A stretch of DNA of 64,000 nt from CF-162 sp963667205 (GCA_963667205.1 OY762959.1:1612001-1676000), one strand, 5' to 3'; numbered from the stretch's first letter, positions 8,509-17,957 are shown. Numbers and translations: made by a program. The notes: generated from the letters alone by a model not told the origin.

Positions 8509-10044
8509 GTGGAAAATAACCGGAACGTACAAGCGGCTAGCGATTATCACGAAGACACGAAGCACTCTTTCCAGAGCGTTCACTCCAGCCGGCACGTCCT
8601 CGACCTTCAGAACCAGCCTCTCCCCTTCAAAATCTACCCGGGCCTGGAGTCTACTGTCCTTCCGCGGGAGCTCGAACCCTCCGGCGTCTCCGCACGAGAG
8701 GCGCTAGCGGCCAGTGCCGTCGGGCCAGAAGGCGAACGTCTCCCGGACCTGAAGTTGCTAGCGAGGCTTCTGCATTACTCGGCGGGGATCACCAAGCGTA
8801 TCCGCTACTCGCAGGGCGACACGCTGTTCCGGGCTGCGTCTTGCACGGGAGCGCTTTACCACATAGACGTATATCTGGTGTGCGGGGATCTGCCGGACCT
8901 GGAGGCGGGAGTCTATCACTTCGGCGTGAACGATTTCTCCTTGCATCAGTTGCGTCCGGATGACTTCCGGGGCGAGTTGGTGCGAGCCACGGCCGGTGAG
9001 TCGGCGGTGTCGTCGGCGCCAGTTACCCTCATATACGCCAGCACGTTCTGGCGCAATTCGTGGAAGTATCAAGCCCGCACCTACCGGCATTGCTTCTGGG
9101 ACAGCGGCACGATCTTGGCCAACCTGTTGGCCATAGCAGCGGCCCACCAGGTGCCGGCCCGGGTGGTGTGCGGCTTCGTAGATGCTTGGGTGAACCGGCT
9201 ACTCGGGCTGGAACCGCGGCGGGAAGTAGCCCTCGCGCTAGTCCCGTTGGGACACGGCAGCGCCATCGGTCAGGCCCCGGAGGTGGAGCCGCTGGCGTTG
9301 GAGACTAGGCCTCTTTCGCGGTCGGAAGTAGACTACCCGGCCATTCGGGCGATGCACCAGGCTTCGTCCCTGGCTGAGGAGGCGCGGGTAACGGACTGGC
9401 GAGTCTCTGCCTCTGTGGCTCCGCTTGCTCCGCCCGTGGATCGGCTGTTCCCACTGCAGCCACTGGTAGACAAGGAAGCGCCGCGCGATTCCGTCGAGGA
9501 GGTCATCTTGCGACGCGGTTCCAGCCGCCGCTTCGCCCGTCAGCCGATCAGTCTGGAGCAGCTCTCCACTGCACTGAGTAGCATCGGTGGAATCGCGGCC
9601 GGCTTTGCGCGACCGGGAGGCCGGCTTCTGAACGACGCTTACATGATCGTTAACGCCGTGGGGGGCCTGCCCTGCGGTTCATACGTCTATCACCCGAACG
9701 AGAGCGCTCTGGAGTTGCTCGGAGAAGGGGAGTTTCGGGACGAGGCCGGAGACTTAGGCTTAGAACAAGCGCTCCCTGCCGACGCCAGCGCGAACGTATA
9801 CTTCCTGACGGACTTGGCACCGATCCTGGAACGTTTCGGGAACCGAGGGTACCGGTTAGCGCAGCTTGAGGCGGCCATCAACGGCGGCAGGCTGTACCTC
9901 GCGAGCTACGCCCTCGGGCTGGGGGCCACTGGTCTAACGTTCTACGATGATGACGTGACCGACTTCTTCTCACCCCACGCCGAAGGGAAGAGTACGATGT
10001 TTCTGGTCGCGCTTGGTCATCCCGCCAGGAGGGGGCCTAGCTAG
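8509..10044 (+). CDS. SagB-type dehydrogenase with tandem nitroreductase domains
   Basis: 511 residues with two nitroreductase-fold domains, about 30-260 and 300-505. The first shows LLHYSAGIT...RAASCTGALYHIDVYLV and a Trp/Tyr-rich YRHCFWDSGTILANL. The second starts at RRGSSRRFARQPIS and ends at YALGLGATGLTFYDDDV. FMN-dependent SagB/ThcOx proteins oxidise azolines in peptide natural products, but many stand-alone relatives have no known substrate. No cyclodehydratase (YcaO) or precursor peptide is visible nearby, so the RiPP role is doubtful. GTG start. Confidence 0.88.
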   Translation: MENNRNVQAASDYHEDTKHSFQSVHSSRHVLDLQNQPLPFKIYPGLESTVLPRELEPSGVSAREALAASAVGPEGERLPDLKLLARLLHYSAGITKRIRYSQGDTLFRAASCTGALYHIDVYLVCGDLPDLEAGVYHFGVNDFSLHQLRPDDFRGELVRATAGESAVSSAPVTLIYASTFWRNSWKYQARTYRHCFWDSGTILANLLAIAAAHQVPARVVCGFVDAWVNRLLGLEPRREVALALVPLGHGSAIGQAPEVEPLALETRPLSRSEVDYPAIRAMHQASSLAEEARVTDWRVSASVAPLAPPVDRLFPLQPLVDKEAPRDSVEEVILRRGSSRRFARQPISLEQLSTALSSIGGIAAGFARPGGRLLNDAYMIVNAVGGLPCGSYVYHPNESALELLGEGEFRDEAGDLGLEQALPADASANVYFLTDLAPILERFGNRGYRLAQLEAAINGGRLYLASYALGLGATGLTFYDDDVTDFFSPHAEGKSTMFLVALGHPARRGPS

Positions 10045-10095
10045 GCGTATGGAGAACGAGGTCCGCTAGCTCTGCTTGACCTGCGGCACCTCGTC

Positions 10096-11283
10096 CTATC
10101 TGGGCTCCTCGGGGATCACCAGAGCGATGCTGGCGGTGAAGCCGTGCAGGAAGTTCTGCTGGCCCACCGGGCCGATCTCGCCGTTGCAGAAGAAGCCGGT
10201 CACGGGGATGGGGCCGAGCAGGTCCACTAGGGTTCGCGCGTCATGGTCAGGCGTCCCGAACAGTCCGACGCCCCGACCGTTGCAGGAGCAGAGCAGCGCC
10301 CCGACCGGCTGTCGAGCGCCGAGTTCCTTCCGCGCTCGCTCCAGTATCTCGCGCAGGTCTTCGTCCGCCGCGTCCGGGTCCCGGAGCTGGAACTGGAGCG
10401 TCTGGCCTACCCTCGGCAGTGCTCCCACGGCCAGGGTGTTCCTCTCGCGGTCGATGCCCGTCACGTTGCGGATGAGGAAGTCACCCCGGCGGAACTCGCT
10501 CCGGTACTCATCCATAGCCAGTCCCACCAGGAGGTTTCTCTGCGCCCGCCGCTGCATCTCCGGCGGCAGGGCGCGCAGGGTGTCCACCAGCACCTGATAC
10601 GCCGGCCGCTGGGCGATGGTCTCGATGATGTGACCCTGAGCGCCAGTGATGGTCCAGGTCTCGCCGATGGGAGCGGCACCCTGAGAGACGATGGTGTGGA
10701 CAGTATAGGGGCCGCCCAGGGCGAGGGCCACGACGCCGCTGTCATAGACTTCCCCATTCAGGAACAGGTGAGTGCCGCGCAGTCGTGAGTCGCCCGAAGC
10801 GAGCCCGCCCACGAGGGGCGTCCCGGGGTAGCCTTCGGAAAGGCCGCGCACCAGCGCCTCCGCATCCATCGTGAACGGGTCGGCGAAGAGGAGCCAGGCG
10901 CTAGTGCCTTCCGGCGCGACCCCGGTAAGCCGGTGCCAATCCTGGGGCGTGCGGCAGCTCTCCAGGTCTTCCTGAGTGAAGTGGACGGCCGTCAGCTCTG
11001 CCTCGGGCAGAGAGAAGGCCAGTAACGCCAGTGCCGGCTCTCCCTCTACCTCCCTGCCGGCGCCGATGACCCCCTGGCCGGAACAGCCCACCAGGAGGCG
11101 GGCGCCTGTGAGCTGGTGCGCCCGGGCCACCAGATCCGGGAAGTCGTCACGGTACTCCGAACTGGCGAACAGCAACGCCAAGTGCACCTCGTCCTCTCCC
11201 GAGCCGAAAGGTATCTGGCCGATTAGGTCGCTCAGAGCCTCCCGCCAATCGGGACGCTGGGCCAGGGCCGCGCCCGTCCTCAT
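10096..11283 (-). CDS. FIST N/C domain protein
   Basis: 395 residues with the FIST N domain (about 30-230, with LLVGCSGQGVIG and GTPLVGGLASGD) and FIST C domain (about 235-385, with FLIRNVTGID and GALLCSCNGRG). FIST proteins are ligand-binding sensory modules thought to detect small molecules such as amino acids; here no output domain is attached. Its ATG overlaps the NDH-2 stop by 4 bp (ATGA), so the two are translationally coupled. Confidence 0.88.
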   Translation of the reverse strand: MRTGAALAQRPDWREALSDLIGQIPFGSGEDEVHLALLFASSEYRDDFPDLVARAHQLTGARLLVGCSGQGVIGAGREVEGEPALALLAFSLPEAELTAVHFTQEDLESCRTPQDWHRLTGVAPEGTSAWLLFADPFTMDAEALVRGLSEGYPGTPLVGGLASGDSRLRGTHLFLNGEVYDSGVVALALGGPYTVHTIVSQGAAPIGETWTITGAQGHIIETIAQRPAYQVLVDTLRALPPEMQRRAQRNLLVGLAMDEYRSEFRRGDFLIRNVTGIDRERNTLAVGALPRVGQTLQFQLRDPDAADEDLREILERARKELGARQPVGALLCSCNGRGVGLFGTPDHDARTLVDLLGPIPVTGFFCNGEIGPVGQQNFLHGFTASIALVIPEEPR

Positions 11284-12578
11284 GTTGCCTCCCCTTTGTG
11301 GTTCGAGATGCGTTGGCGGCTCGCGGTTCCTCTAATGAGACGCACCGCACGATCGTAAGTCAGGTAGTTCCAGGCCCAGTTTACTAGCACCAGCGTCCGG
11401 TTGCGGAATCCGATGAGCCACACCAAGTGCACCGTTAGCCATATCAGCCAGGCGATGAAGCCACTCAGCCTCAGGCCGAAGACGTGGGCCACGGCGGCGT
11501 TGCGGCCGATGGTGACCATGGTGCCGCGGTCCTTGTAGACGAACCGCTGTGGCGGCTTGCCGGCCAGGTTGCGCAAGATGTTTTCCGCCACCAGGGCGCC
11601 CTGCTGAATAGCTACCGGAGCCAGCATAGGATGTGGCCGGGTCTCCAGGTCGCCAACATGGGCCATGTCCCCAATCGCGTAGACCTCCGGATGCCCGGGC
11701 AGATGCAGCGTCTTAGAGACAATGAGGCGGCCGACTGAGTCCTTGGCTGTGAGCACGGCTTCGGCCAGGGGCGGCGCCCGCATGCCTGCCACCCACATCA
11801 CAGCGCCGGCCGGGATCATCTCGCCATTACTTAGGGTGACGCCGTCTGCATCAGCGTCCGCCACTGGCGCTCGCAGACATATCTCTACCCCTAGCTCGCT
11901 CAGTTTGGCCAGCGCCTTGGCCTGTAGACCGGGGGGCATGCCAGGCAGAATGCGGTCGGTGGCCTCCAGAAGTAGGATGCGTGCGCATGAAAGATCCAAA
12001 TCCGGGTAATCGTGTGGCAGGACGTGTCGCCGCAGCTCGGCCAGGGCGCCGGCCAGTTCCACGCCGGTGGGCCCGCCGCCCACCACGATGAGCGTCATCA
12101 ACTGTCGGCGACGGTCAGGGTCCTCCTCAGCTGATGCCGTCTCGAAGGCGCCGAGGATCTGGTCGCGCAACCTCTCGGCGTCGTCTAGGTCGCGCAGGGC
12201 GGAGGTCACCTGCACAACTGTGTCTAGGCCGAAGTAGCTGGTGGCGCTGCCCGCCGCCAGCACTAGGTAGTCGTACCTTATCGCGCCGGAGTCGGTGGTG
12301 ACGACACGGCGCGCAAGGTCCACACCCGTGACCGCGTTCAGGCGAAAGCGTAGGTTGGGAACGCCACGGAGGATACGGCGTATAGGCTGGGCGATCGCTT
12401 CCGGCTCTAGCCCGGCCGTGGCTACCTGATACAGGAGCGGGACGAAAGTGTGGTAGTTGTGGCGATCAATGATGGTCACGTCCACGGGCCCGCGGCTCAA
12501 GCCGCGAGCTAACCTCAGGCCACCGAATCCGGCACCAACTATGACAACCGACGGCCGGGCCCCGATGGACTCTTCCAT
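11280..12578 (-). CDS. ndh: Type II NADH dehydrogenase-like flavoprotein
   Basis: About 432 residues. N-terminal FAD motif VIVGAGFGGLRLARGL, HNYHTFVPLLYQVATAGLE, an NAD motif VVGGGPTGVELAGALAEL, and AIGDMAHV near the C-terminus are typical of NDH-2, a peripheral membrane enzyme that passes electrons from NADH to quinone without pumping protons. A hydrophobic Trp-rich C-terminal segment (WLIWLTVHLVWLIGF) fits membrane binding. The start is chosen for its GGAAGGAG site; an upstream in-frame Met at 12626 is possible. Coupled to the FIST gene. Confidence 0.9.
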   Translation of the reverse strand: MEESIGARPSVVIVGAGFGGLRLARGLSRGPVDVTIIDRHNYHTFVPLLYQVATAGLEPEAIAQPIRRILRGVPNLRFRLNAVTGVDLARRVVTTDSGAIRYDYLVLAAGSATSYFGLDTVVQVTSALRDLDDAERLRDQILGAFETASAEEDPDRRRQLMTLIVVGGGPTGVELAGALAELRRHVLPHDYPDLDLSCARILLLEATDRILPGMPPGLQAKALAKLSELGVEICLRAPVADADADGVTLSNGEMIPAGAVMWVAGMRAPPLAEAVLTAKDSVGRLIVSKTLHLPGHPEVYAIGDMAHVGDLETRPHPMLAPVAIQQGALVAENILRNLAGKPPQRFVYKDRGTMVTIGRNAAVAHVFGLRLSGFIAWLIWLTVHLVWLIGFRNRTLVLVNWAWNYLTYDRAVRLIRGTASRQRISNHKGEAT

Positions 12579-12603
12579 GGCTCCTTCCCGCGACGAGCCT
12601 GAC

Positions 12604-12954
12604 TCAGATTCGGATGGTTCTTCCATCGCTGCGGTGTCCGAATTCGATCTTTGCCGAGAGGACGACCACGCAGGATGTCGTCGCCGTCGACTTCGACCTG
12701 ATAGGTTTTACGGGCTCCTCAGGCGGCTCCTGGAGAGCCTCGCCGGTCCGGACATTGAACTGGCCGGCGTGAAGCGGGCACTCGACGACCTCGCCTTCGA
12801 GGATCCCTTGGCCCAGCGGTCCTTCGCGGTGGGTGCACGCGTTCTGGAAGGCGTAGAACTTGGCGACGGCGACTTCCTCAGCGTCCACCTCGACGATCTC
12901 CATCTCGCCTTCCGGGATGTCGCTGACGCTAGCGACCTTTACGAACTCCGCCAT
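12604..12954 (-). CDS. Rieske [2Fe-2S] ferredoxin-like protein, possibly frameshifted
   Basis: A small soluble Rieske protein with the cluster ligands CTHREG and CPLHAGQF. Start at MAEFVKV after a GGAGG site. Up to EEPVK the frame reads as a normal family member. After that the next family-like residues (YQVEVDGDDIL) are in a neighbouring frame near 12690-12715, so a frameshift is likely. It may act as an electron-transfer partner of the downstream NDH-2-like enzyme, but that is inference. Confidence 0.75.
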   Translation of the reverse strand: MAEFVKVASVSDIPEGEMEIVEVDAEEVAVAKFYAFQNACTHREGPLGQGILEGEVVECPLHAGQFNVRTGEALQEPPEEPVKPIRSKSTATTSCVVVLSAKIEFGHRSDGRTIRI

Positions 12955-13112
12955 TCGAGCGTCCTCCGTTCGACCGTGGCTATTCGCTCCGCGTCGAAAT
13001 ATAAGACATGGCCGTTTCACCAACTATACGTCTCATCGCAGATGTCGAGCGCGGAAGAGCCCTGGCCAGTTCGCTACAATGTACGCAATTGAGATAGCGA
13101 AAGGGGGCAGTA

Positions 13113-13415
13113 ATGGTCACCGAGGACATAATCGTCGAAGGGCTCCGCGAAGTCTACGACCCGGAACTGCATTACAACATCTACGACCTCGGCCTGGTGT
13201 ACGATATCGCAATCAAGGACGAGAGCAACGTGCACGTCCTGATGACGCTCACGACCCCCGCTTGTCCTATCGGGCCGATGATCACAGAGCAGATTCAGGA
13301 GAACATCGGCATCATCCCCGGCGTTAAGGACGTCGATGTCGAGTTCACATTCGACCCACCCTGGAGCCCCGACAAGATGACTGACGAAGCGAAAGCAGAC
13401 TTGGGCATCGACTAA
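13113..13415 (+). CDS. MIP18/DUF59 family Fe-S assembly factor
   Basis: 100 residues, almost all one MIP18 (SufT/PaaD-like) domain: REVYDPEL, IYDLGLVYDI and the cysteine-bearing TTPACPIG. Relatives help mature Fe-S proteins. It is divergent from the Rieske gene, whose cluster it might help supply. Clear GGGGG-rich ribosome binding site before ATG. Confidence 0.9.
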   Translation: MVTEDIIVEGLREVYDPELHYNIYDLGLVYDIAIKDESNVHVLMTLTTPACPIGPMITEQIQENIGIIPGVKDVDVEFTFDPPWSPDKMTDEAKADLGID

Positions 13416-13445
13416 CGAGAAGGATGGTGCCAGGCTGTGAGCATA

Positions 13446-14391
13446 GGGTTCTGTCAGAACTCGGGGCGCCAATGCCGCAGAGATGATTCTCAGTTCCTGA
13501 TCCCGACTGATTCACGCCGCTGCCATCTCCGTCGTCAACGCCTGCCACCGTTCCAGGAAGACTCGACGTCTCTCCGACAGCGACACTTGCTCACCAGAGG
13601 GCAGGCGGATGCGCAAGTACTGACGTAGCTCATCGAACGCCGAGCAGAAACGCTTTGCCGACTCCATACTCCCGAACCCTAGCATGGGATAGTAACGCTG
13701 TTTGATGGCTCGATGGTCCTGTTCAATACGGTTGTTCAGGTACCGGCTCTGCCGGTGCAAGACCTTCCGTCCGAGTATCCACCGGATGGCCTTCCTGTAG
13801 GCAGGATGCTGGTCAGTGGTGAGGGGTAACGGCTTGTGCATAGCGATGTCGGCCAGCCGACGCAGAAAGAGGCGGGCAGCTGACCTGTCCCGCTGCTCGC
13901 TCAGCATCGAGTCCAGGAGATTGCCGTCCCGATCGATCGGGCGGTACAGGTAGCGCCAGTGACCGCCTACCTTCACGTAGGTCTCCGAGGTACCATGAGC
14001 GGCCTATCTTGCCGCGGCGCCGGGTACGCAGTTGTTCGCTCAGTAGAGGAGCAAACCGGAACTCCCAGGCCCGTACAGTCTCGTGCGTGACCTCATACCC
14101 TCGCTGAAGGAGCAGTTCGGCGACATCGCGGAACCCAGGCTTGTAGCGCAGCCTCCAGAGGACCGCCAGCAGGACGATGTCGGTGGGGAACTGGAGATCA
14201 TTGAAGGGCGTGCCGGTGACGCTCGTTGAAGCGGCGGCGACAGGACCTGCACGAGAACCTACGGTAGCCCAGGCTGGTGCGGTGATTCCGTCTGCTGGTT
14301 GCTGTTGATCGGCAATGCGGGCAATCCATAGTTAGCTCCTCATCTAGACTGAGACGAGCTTACCCCTGAGCCCTGAGTTCTGACAGAACCC
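13446..14391 (-). mobile_element. IS6-like insertion sequence, degenerate
   Basis: A 946-bp element with perfect 17-bp terminal inverted repeats (13446-13462 and 14375-14391), each containing the palindrome GTTCTGTCAGAAC. It encloses one broken DDE transposase gene on the minus strand. No matching target duplication is seen in the flanking 8 bp. A diverged copy of its 13446 end occurs at 31602-31680. Confidence 0.85.
13512..14329 (-). pseudogene. IS6-family DDE transposase, two frameshifts
   Basis: The protein can be followed across three frames. It begins with ATG at 14329 after GAGGAG and an N-terminal zinc ribbon (CPHC, CRSC). It continues as FNDLQFPTDIVLLA and then the catalytic core with TTDQHPAY and NNRIEQDHR (second Asp and Glu of the DDE triad). 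Frame breaks lie at about 14217-14221 and 13986-13994. The second falls where the family has WYVDETYV, so the first catalytic Asp is lost. The gene cannot make an active transposase. Confidence 0.85.
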
Positions 14392-14486
14392 TCGGTAGCC
14401 GCTGTGCCGGGCGGCGCCGGATCGGCGACTGCTGCGGACAAGTCAGATCTTCAGGGAAATCACAGATACACTGATGGGGCAAGCCC

Positions 14487-15899
14487 ATGACTCAGATCCG
14501 ACGCACCAAGATCGTCGCTACCTTAGGTCCCGCGAGCGAAAGTCCGACAGTGATCCGGACGCTGATCGACGCGGGCGTCGACGCCGTGAGGCTCAACTTC
14601 TCGTATGGGAACCACGAGACACACGGTCGCTTGATCGATGCCGTTCGAGGGTCGGCTGCCGCGGCTGGCAAGGATGTCGCGATCCTTCAGGACCTGCAGG
14701 GCCCGAAGATGCGCGTTGGGGACCTTCGGGGCGGGTCGGTGCGGCTGCGTATGGGTGCCCAGGTCCGCCTGACGTCGAAGCCGATCGAGGGCACGGCGAC
14801 GCGTATCTCAACAACTTACGATCATCTCGCTGAGGAAGTCACTCCAGGCGACCGAATCCTGCTCGACGACGGATCTATTGAGTTAATCGTGGACAAGGTG
14901 TCATGCGGCGAGGTCGCCTCGGAGGTGGTACGGGGAGGCACCTTGAAGTCGAGGAAAGGGATGAACCTCCCCGGGGTCCCGATCCGAACACCGGCGTTCA
15001 CGGCAAAGGACCGTCGCGATCTGCGGTTCGGGCTCGAGCGCGGTATCGACTCCGTTGCACTGAGCTTCACAAGGTCGGCGAAAGACGCAGAACCAGTGAA
15101 ACGGGTCATGCGGGATGTCGGCCGAAGCGTGGCGTTGCTGGCGAAGATCGAGAAGCCGCAGGCACTGCGAAACCTTGATCGAGTGCTGCGGGCGTTCGAC
15201 GGCGTCATGGTCGCGCGCGGCGACCTTGGGGTCGAGATTGGCCCTGAGAAGGTGCCGGCCGCTCAAAAGCGCATCATCCATCGGGCCAATACCCTCGGTA
15301 AGCCAGTCATCACGGCTACGCAGATGCTGGAGTCGATGACAAAGAACGCCCGGCCAACCCGGGCGGAGGCTTCGGACGTCGCGAACGCTGTTCTGGACGG
15401 GACGGACGCTGTGATGCTCAGCGCTGAGACAGCGACCGGTCGCTACCCCGAGGAGTCAGTGCGCGTAATGGATCTGATCGTGCGGGAGGCGGAATCATTG
15501 GTGACGCCTGGTGCTCTCCATACCACAGGAAAGAAGTCGCGCGGTCACTCTATCTGCCACGCCGCAGTTGAACTCGCGAAGGAAATTGCCGCAGCAGCGA
15601 TAGTGACGCCCACCCGATCCGGAAGATCCGCACGCATCCTCTCCTCGCTGCGACCCGGGGTCCCCATCTTCGCGCTAAGCGAGCGAGACGCAGTGGCAAG
15701 GAGCCTTTCGCTTTTTCGCGGCGTCATTCCCGTGTCTGTGGAGGAACTCGGGAGCGCGGAGGGTGTCGTCGATCTGATTCGAGGCCAGCTTGGGAAACGA
15801 CAGCTGGTCGCAGCAGGAGAGGATGTCGTCTTTGTTGGGCTAGGCCGAGACGGTCCCGCCGGCCAGACGAACTTCATCCGCCTCCTCCGCGTTCACTGA
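14487..15899 (+). CDS. pyk: Pyruvate kinase
   Basis: 470 residues, full length. It transfers phosphate from phosphoenolpyruvate to ADP. Readable family motifs are TKIVATLGPAS, LNFSYGNHETH (usual LNFSHG, His to Tyr here), LAKIEKPQAL with the catalytic Lys, MVARGDLGVE and ITATQMLESM, then a C-terminal domain. It lies downstream of the degenerate IS6 element. Its product pyruvate is the substrate of the PDH complex coded on the same island, which suggests a transferred central-carbon module or a relocated native copy. Confidence 0.94.
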   Translation: MTQIRRTKIVATLGPASESPTVIRTLIDAGVDAVRLNFSYGNHETHGRLIDAVRGSAAAAGKDVAILQDLQGPKMRVGDLRGGSVRLRMGAQVRLTSKPIEGTATRISTTYDHLAEEVTPGDRILLDDGSIELIVDKVSCGEVASEVVRGGTLKSRKGMNLPGVPIRTPAFTAKDRRDLRFGLERGIDSVALSFTRSAKDAEPVKRVMRDVGRSVALLAKIEKPQALRNLDRVLRAFDGVMVARGDLGVEIGPEKVPAAQKRIIHRANTLGKPVITATQMLESMTKNARPTRAEASDVANAVLDGTDAVMLSAETATGRYPEESVRVMDLIVREAESLVTPGALHTTGKKSRGHSICHAAVELAKEIAAAAIVTPTRSGRSARILSSLRPGVPIFALSERDAVARSLSLFRGVIPVSVEELGSAEGVVDLIRGQLGKRQLVAAGEDVVFVGLGRDGPAGQTNFIRLLRVH

Positions 15900-16040
15900 C
15901 CGGTGAACGCGGGCATCTCGGCCGCTCGCGAGGGTCTCACGACTCGCCTAGCGGACGCTGGTTGCGACCGCGGATGAGATCCTGAGAGTCAAGCGATCGC
16001 CACAGTCCCGTCCCGATGTTGCACTCCCAAGGAGGTTGCC

Positions 16041-16137
16041 GTGCGGTTGACTTCTCGACACGGTTGAGTGAGTGATGTCAGTCGATGGTCAGCGAATCGC
16101 TTAAGTCCCTATCGTTCCTCAACATCACATCCCGCGG
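16041..16137 (+). pseudogene. 5' remnant of the island integrase, inverted
   Basis: About 97 bp on the plus strand match the 5' end and upstream region of the integrase genes at 1415 and 20041: GTTGACTTCTC, TTGAGTGAGTGATGT, then MVSESLKSLSFLNITS against MVSESLQSLSSLYITS. The match ends abruptly at about 16137. It is a relic of a third integrase, in the opposite orientation, inside island A. Confidence 0.7.
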
Positions 16138-16146
16138 GTGCTCTGT

Positions 16147-16305
16147 GAGCAGTGGCGACGGCACTACAACGCTGTGCGCCCACACAGCTCACTCGGCTAC
16201 CGGCCACCGGCCCCGGAAACGATCGCGCCGCGCCTGGAGGCTACGGCCGCGGTTGCGGTTGCACTAACATAGCGAGTGGTAGCGTTCATGGGGGCAGGTC
16301 ACACG
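16147..16305 (+). pseudogene. IS3-family transposase C-terminal remnant
   Basis: The frame from 16147 to the stop at 16272 reads EQWRRHYNAVRPHSSLGYRP, the typical C-terminus of IS3-family OrfB. It is followed by GTAGCGTTCATGGGGGCAGG, which resembles an IS3 right end. It begins directly after the integrase relic, so the two remnants mark an old rearrangement point. Confidence 0.75.
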
Positions 16306-16528
16306 CACTGACTGCAACGATGCTTGAGGATGTCTACCCGAACATGCCCTCCCCGATCGCGCCTCCGAACCTGCCCAGTGGGATCTTCGAGAGTTGGTTC
16401 TTCGTTTAGCTGATGAGTCGCGGCACATCGAGTCACCAGGAGCACCGAACCTAAGATACGGAGTCCATCGGAAGAACCGATCAGGTGACCTTCGGAGTCT
16501 CGCCGAAACTAATGCGACGCCCGGAGAA
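16306..16528. other. Intergenic, no gene recognised
   Basis: Between the IS3 relic and the end of the ferredoxin reductase gene I see no gene, RNA or clear hairpin. Confidence 0.4.
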
Positions 16529-17929
16529 CTAACGCCCGAGCGCAGCTAGCATGTCTTCGACGCGTGTGAATTTTTCACGTGGACGGTCTTGGGCACGCCC
16601 ATTTTTCACTTCTATTGCATCGAGACGGAGCCAGTCGGCGAAGGAGAAATAGCTGGGTTGGCGCTCACGCACCAGATGTTCCGTTTTGCTTACTTCAGGT
16701 TCTGACGGGCGAAGGATCGAGCCGTGAGCCAGGTCTTCGAGCATGCAGTTCACCGTCTCGACTGAATCCGGCTTGTTGGTGCCAATGACCCCGGTTGGGC
16801 CCCTCTTGATCCAGCCCGAACAGTACTCGCCTACCACCGGTTGCTGGGTTTCCGGATCGATGACACGGCCCTCTTCGTTCAGGATGACACCCCAGAGTTC
16901 ATTGAAGGGCACCCGCGGCAGCGGGGTTCCTCGGTAGCCGACAGAGCGGAAGACTAGGCCAGTCGACAGCTCTTCAGCACGATCAGTGGCCTTGTGGCTC
17001 AGCGTGCCCGCCTCGGTCTGGTAGAGGGCATTCCGCACTAAGCGCATAGAAACAACCTGTCCCACAGCGTTGCCAAGCAATTCAACGGGCGAAACCAAGA
17101 ATCGGATGAACAGTTGGCGTGTCCTTCCCGCCGGTTTCCGTGACGCGTACCCCTGCAGTATCTCGACTCTCCGTCGGGCGCCCCGATCATCGCGAGCTTC
17201 AAGCGCGGCGCGACTCAAATCGTCGAGCTGGGCCTCTTCAGGGAGCACGAAGACATCTGCATCGGCCAAGTTGCCTAGCTCTTTGATCTCAGGATTCGTG
17301 AATGTTGCCTGGGCAGGGCCGCGACGTCCGAGCAGATACACTTCCTTGACACGACTCTGACTTAGGGCTGCTAGAGCGTGGCTGGCAATATCAGTAACGG
17401 CCAATTCGTCTGGAGTAAGGAGCAAGATTCGAGCAACGTCCACAGCAACGTTGCCCATCCCGACGATCGCGGCTCGCTCCTGCGAAAGATCGAACTGACA
17501 GTCCCGATAGTCGGGGTGACCGTTGTACCAGCCGATAAACTCGTTCGCCGCGTGGCTCCCTTTCAGATCCTCGCCGGGGATGCCTATGCGCTTATCAGTC
17601 TGTGCCCCAGTTGCGTACAGGATCTGATGGTAATGCTCCCTGAGATCCGACAGTTCTATGTCTTTGCCAAATTCGACGAATCCGTAGAAGCGGAAATGTG
17701 GATCGGAGGCGACTTCAGCGAATTTCTTCGTCACAGATTTGATCTTATGATGATCAGGAGCGACTCCCGTTCGCACTAACCCGTACGGTGTCGGAAAGCG
17801 CTCGAACATGTCTATTTCGACTTTGAGGCCGTCTTGCTTCAGCAAGTGATCTGCAGCATAAAACGCGGCCGGCCCGGAACCAATAATGGCGACTCGTAAC
17901 GAAATCGCATCAGTACCGACGAGTTCCAT
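16529..17929 (-). CDS. fprA: Ferredoxin-NADP+ reductase, adrenodoxin reductase type
   Basis: About 466 residues of the FprA/adrenodoxin reductase family. FAD motif VAIIGSGPAAFYAADHLL, FERFPTPYGLVRTGVAPDH, NADP site AIVGMGNVAVDVARIL, and the C-terminal signature GWIKRGPTGVIGTNK. It passes electrons between NADPH and ferredoxin or related Fe-S proteins. The start is set at MELVGTD because FAD-binding strand 1 follows closely; an upstream Met at 17974 is possible. The CBS gene ends 28 bp upstream. Confidence 0.92.
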   Translation of the reverse strand: MELVGTDAISLRVAIIGSGPAAFYAADHLLKQDGLKVEIDMFERFPTPYGLVRTGVAPDHHKIKSVTKKFAEVASDPHFRFYGFVEFGKDIELSDLREHYHQILYATGAQTDKRIGIPGEDLKGSHAANEFIGWYNGHPDYRDCQFDLSQERAAIVGMGNVAVDVARILLLTPDELAVTDIASHALAALSQSRVKEVYLLGRRGPAQATFTNPEIKELGNLADADVFVLPEEAQLDDLSRAALEARDDRGARRRVEILQGYASRKPAGRTRQLFIRFLVSPVELLGNAVGQVVSMRLVRNALYQTEAGTLSHKATDRAEELSTGLVFRSVGYRGTPLPRVPFNELWGVILNEEGRVIDPETQQPVVGEYCSGWIKRGPTGVIGTNKPDSVETVNCMLEDLAHGSILRPSEPEVSKTEHLVRERQPSYFSFADWLRLDAIEVKNGRAQDRPREKFTRVEDMLAALGR

Positions 17930-17957
17930 GAGTGTTCGATTACTCGGTCTCGGGAAG

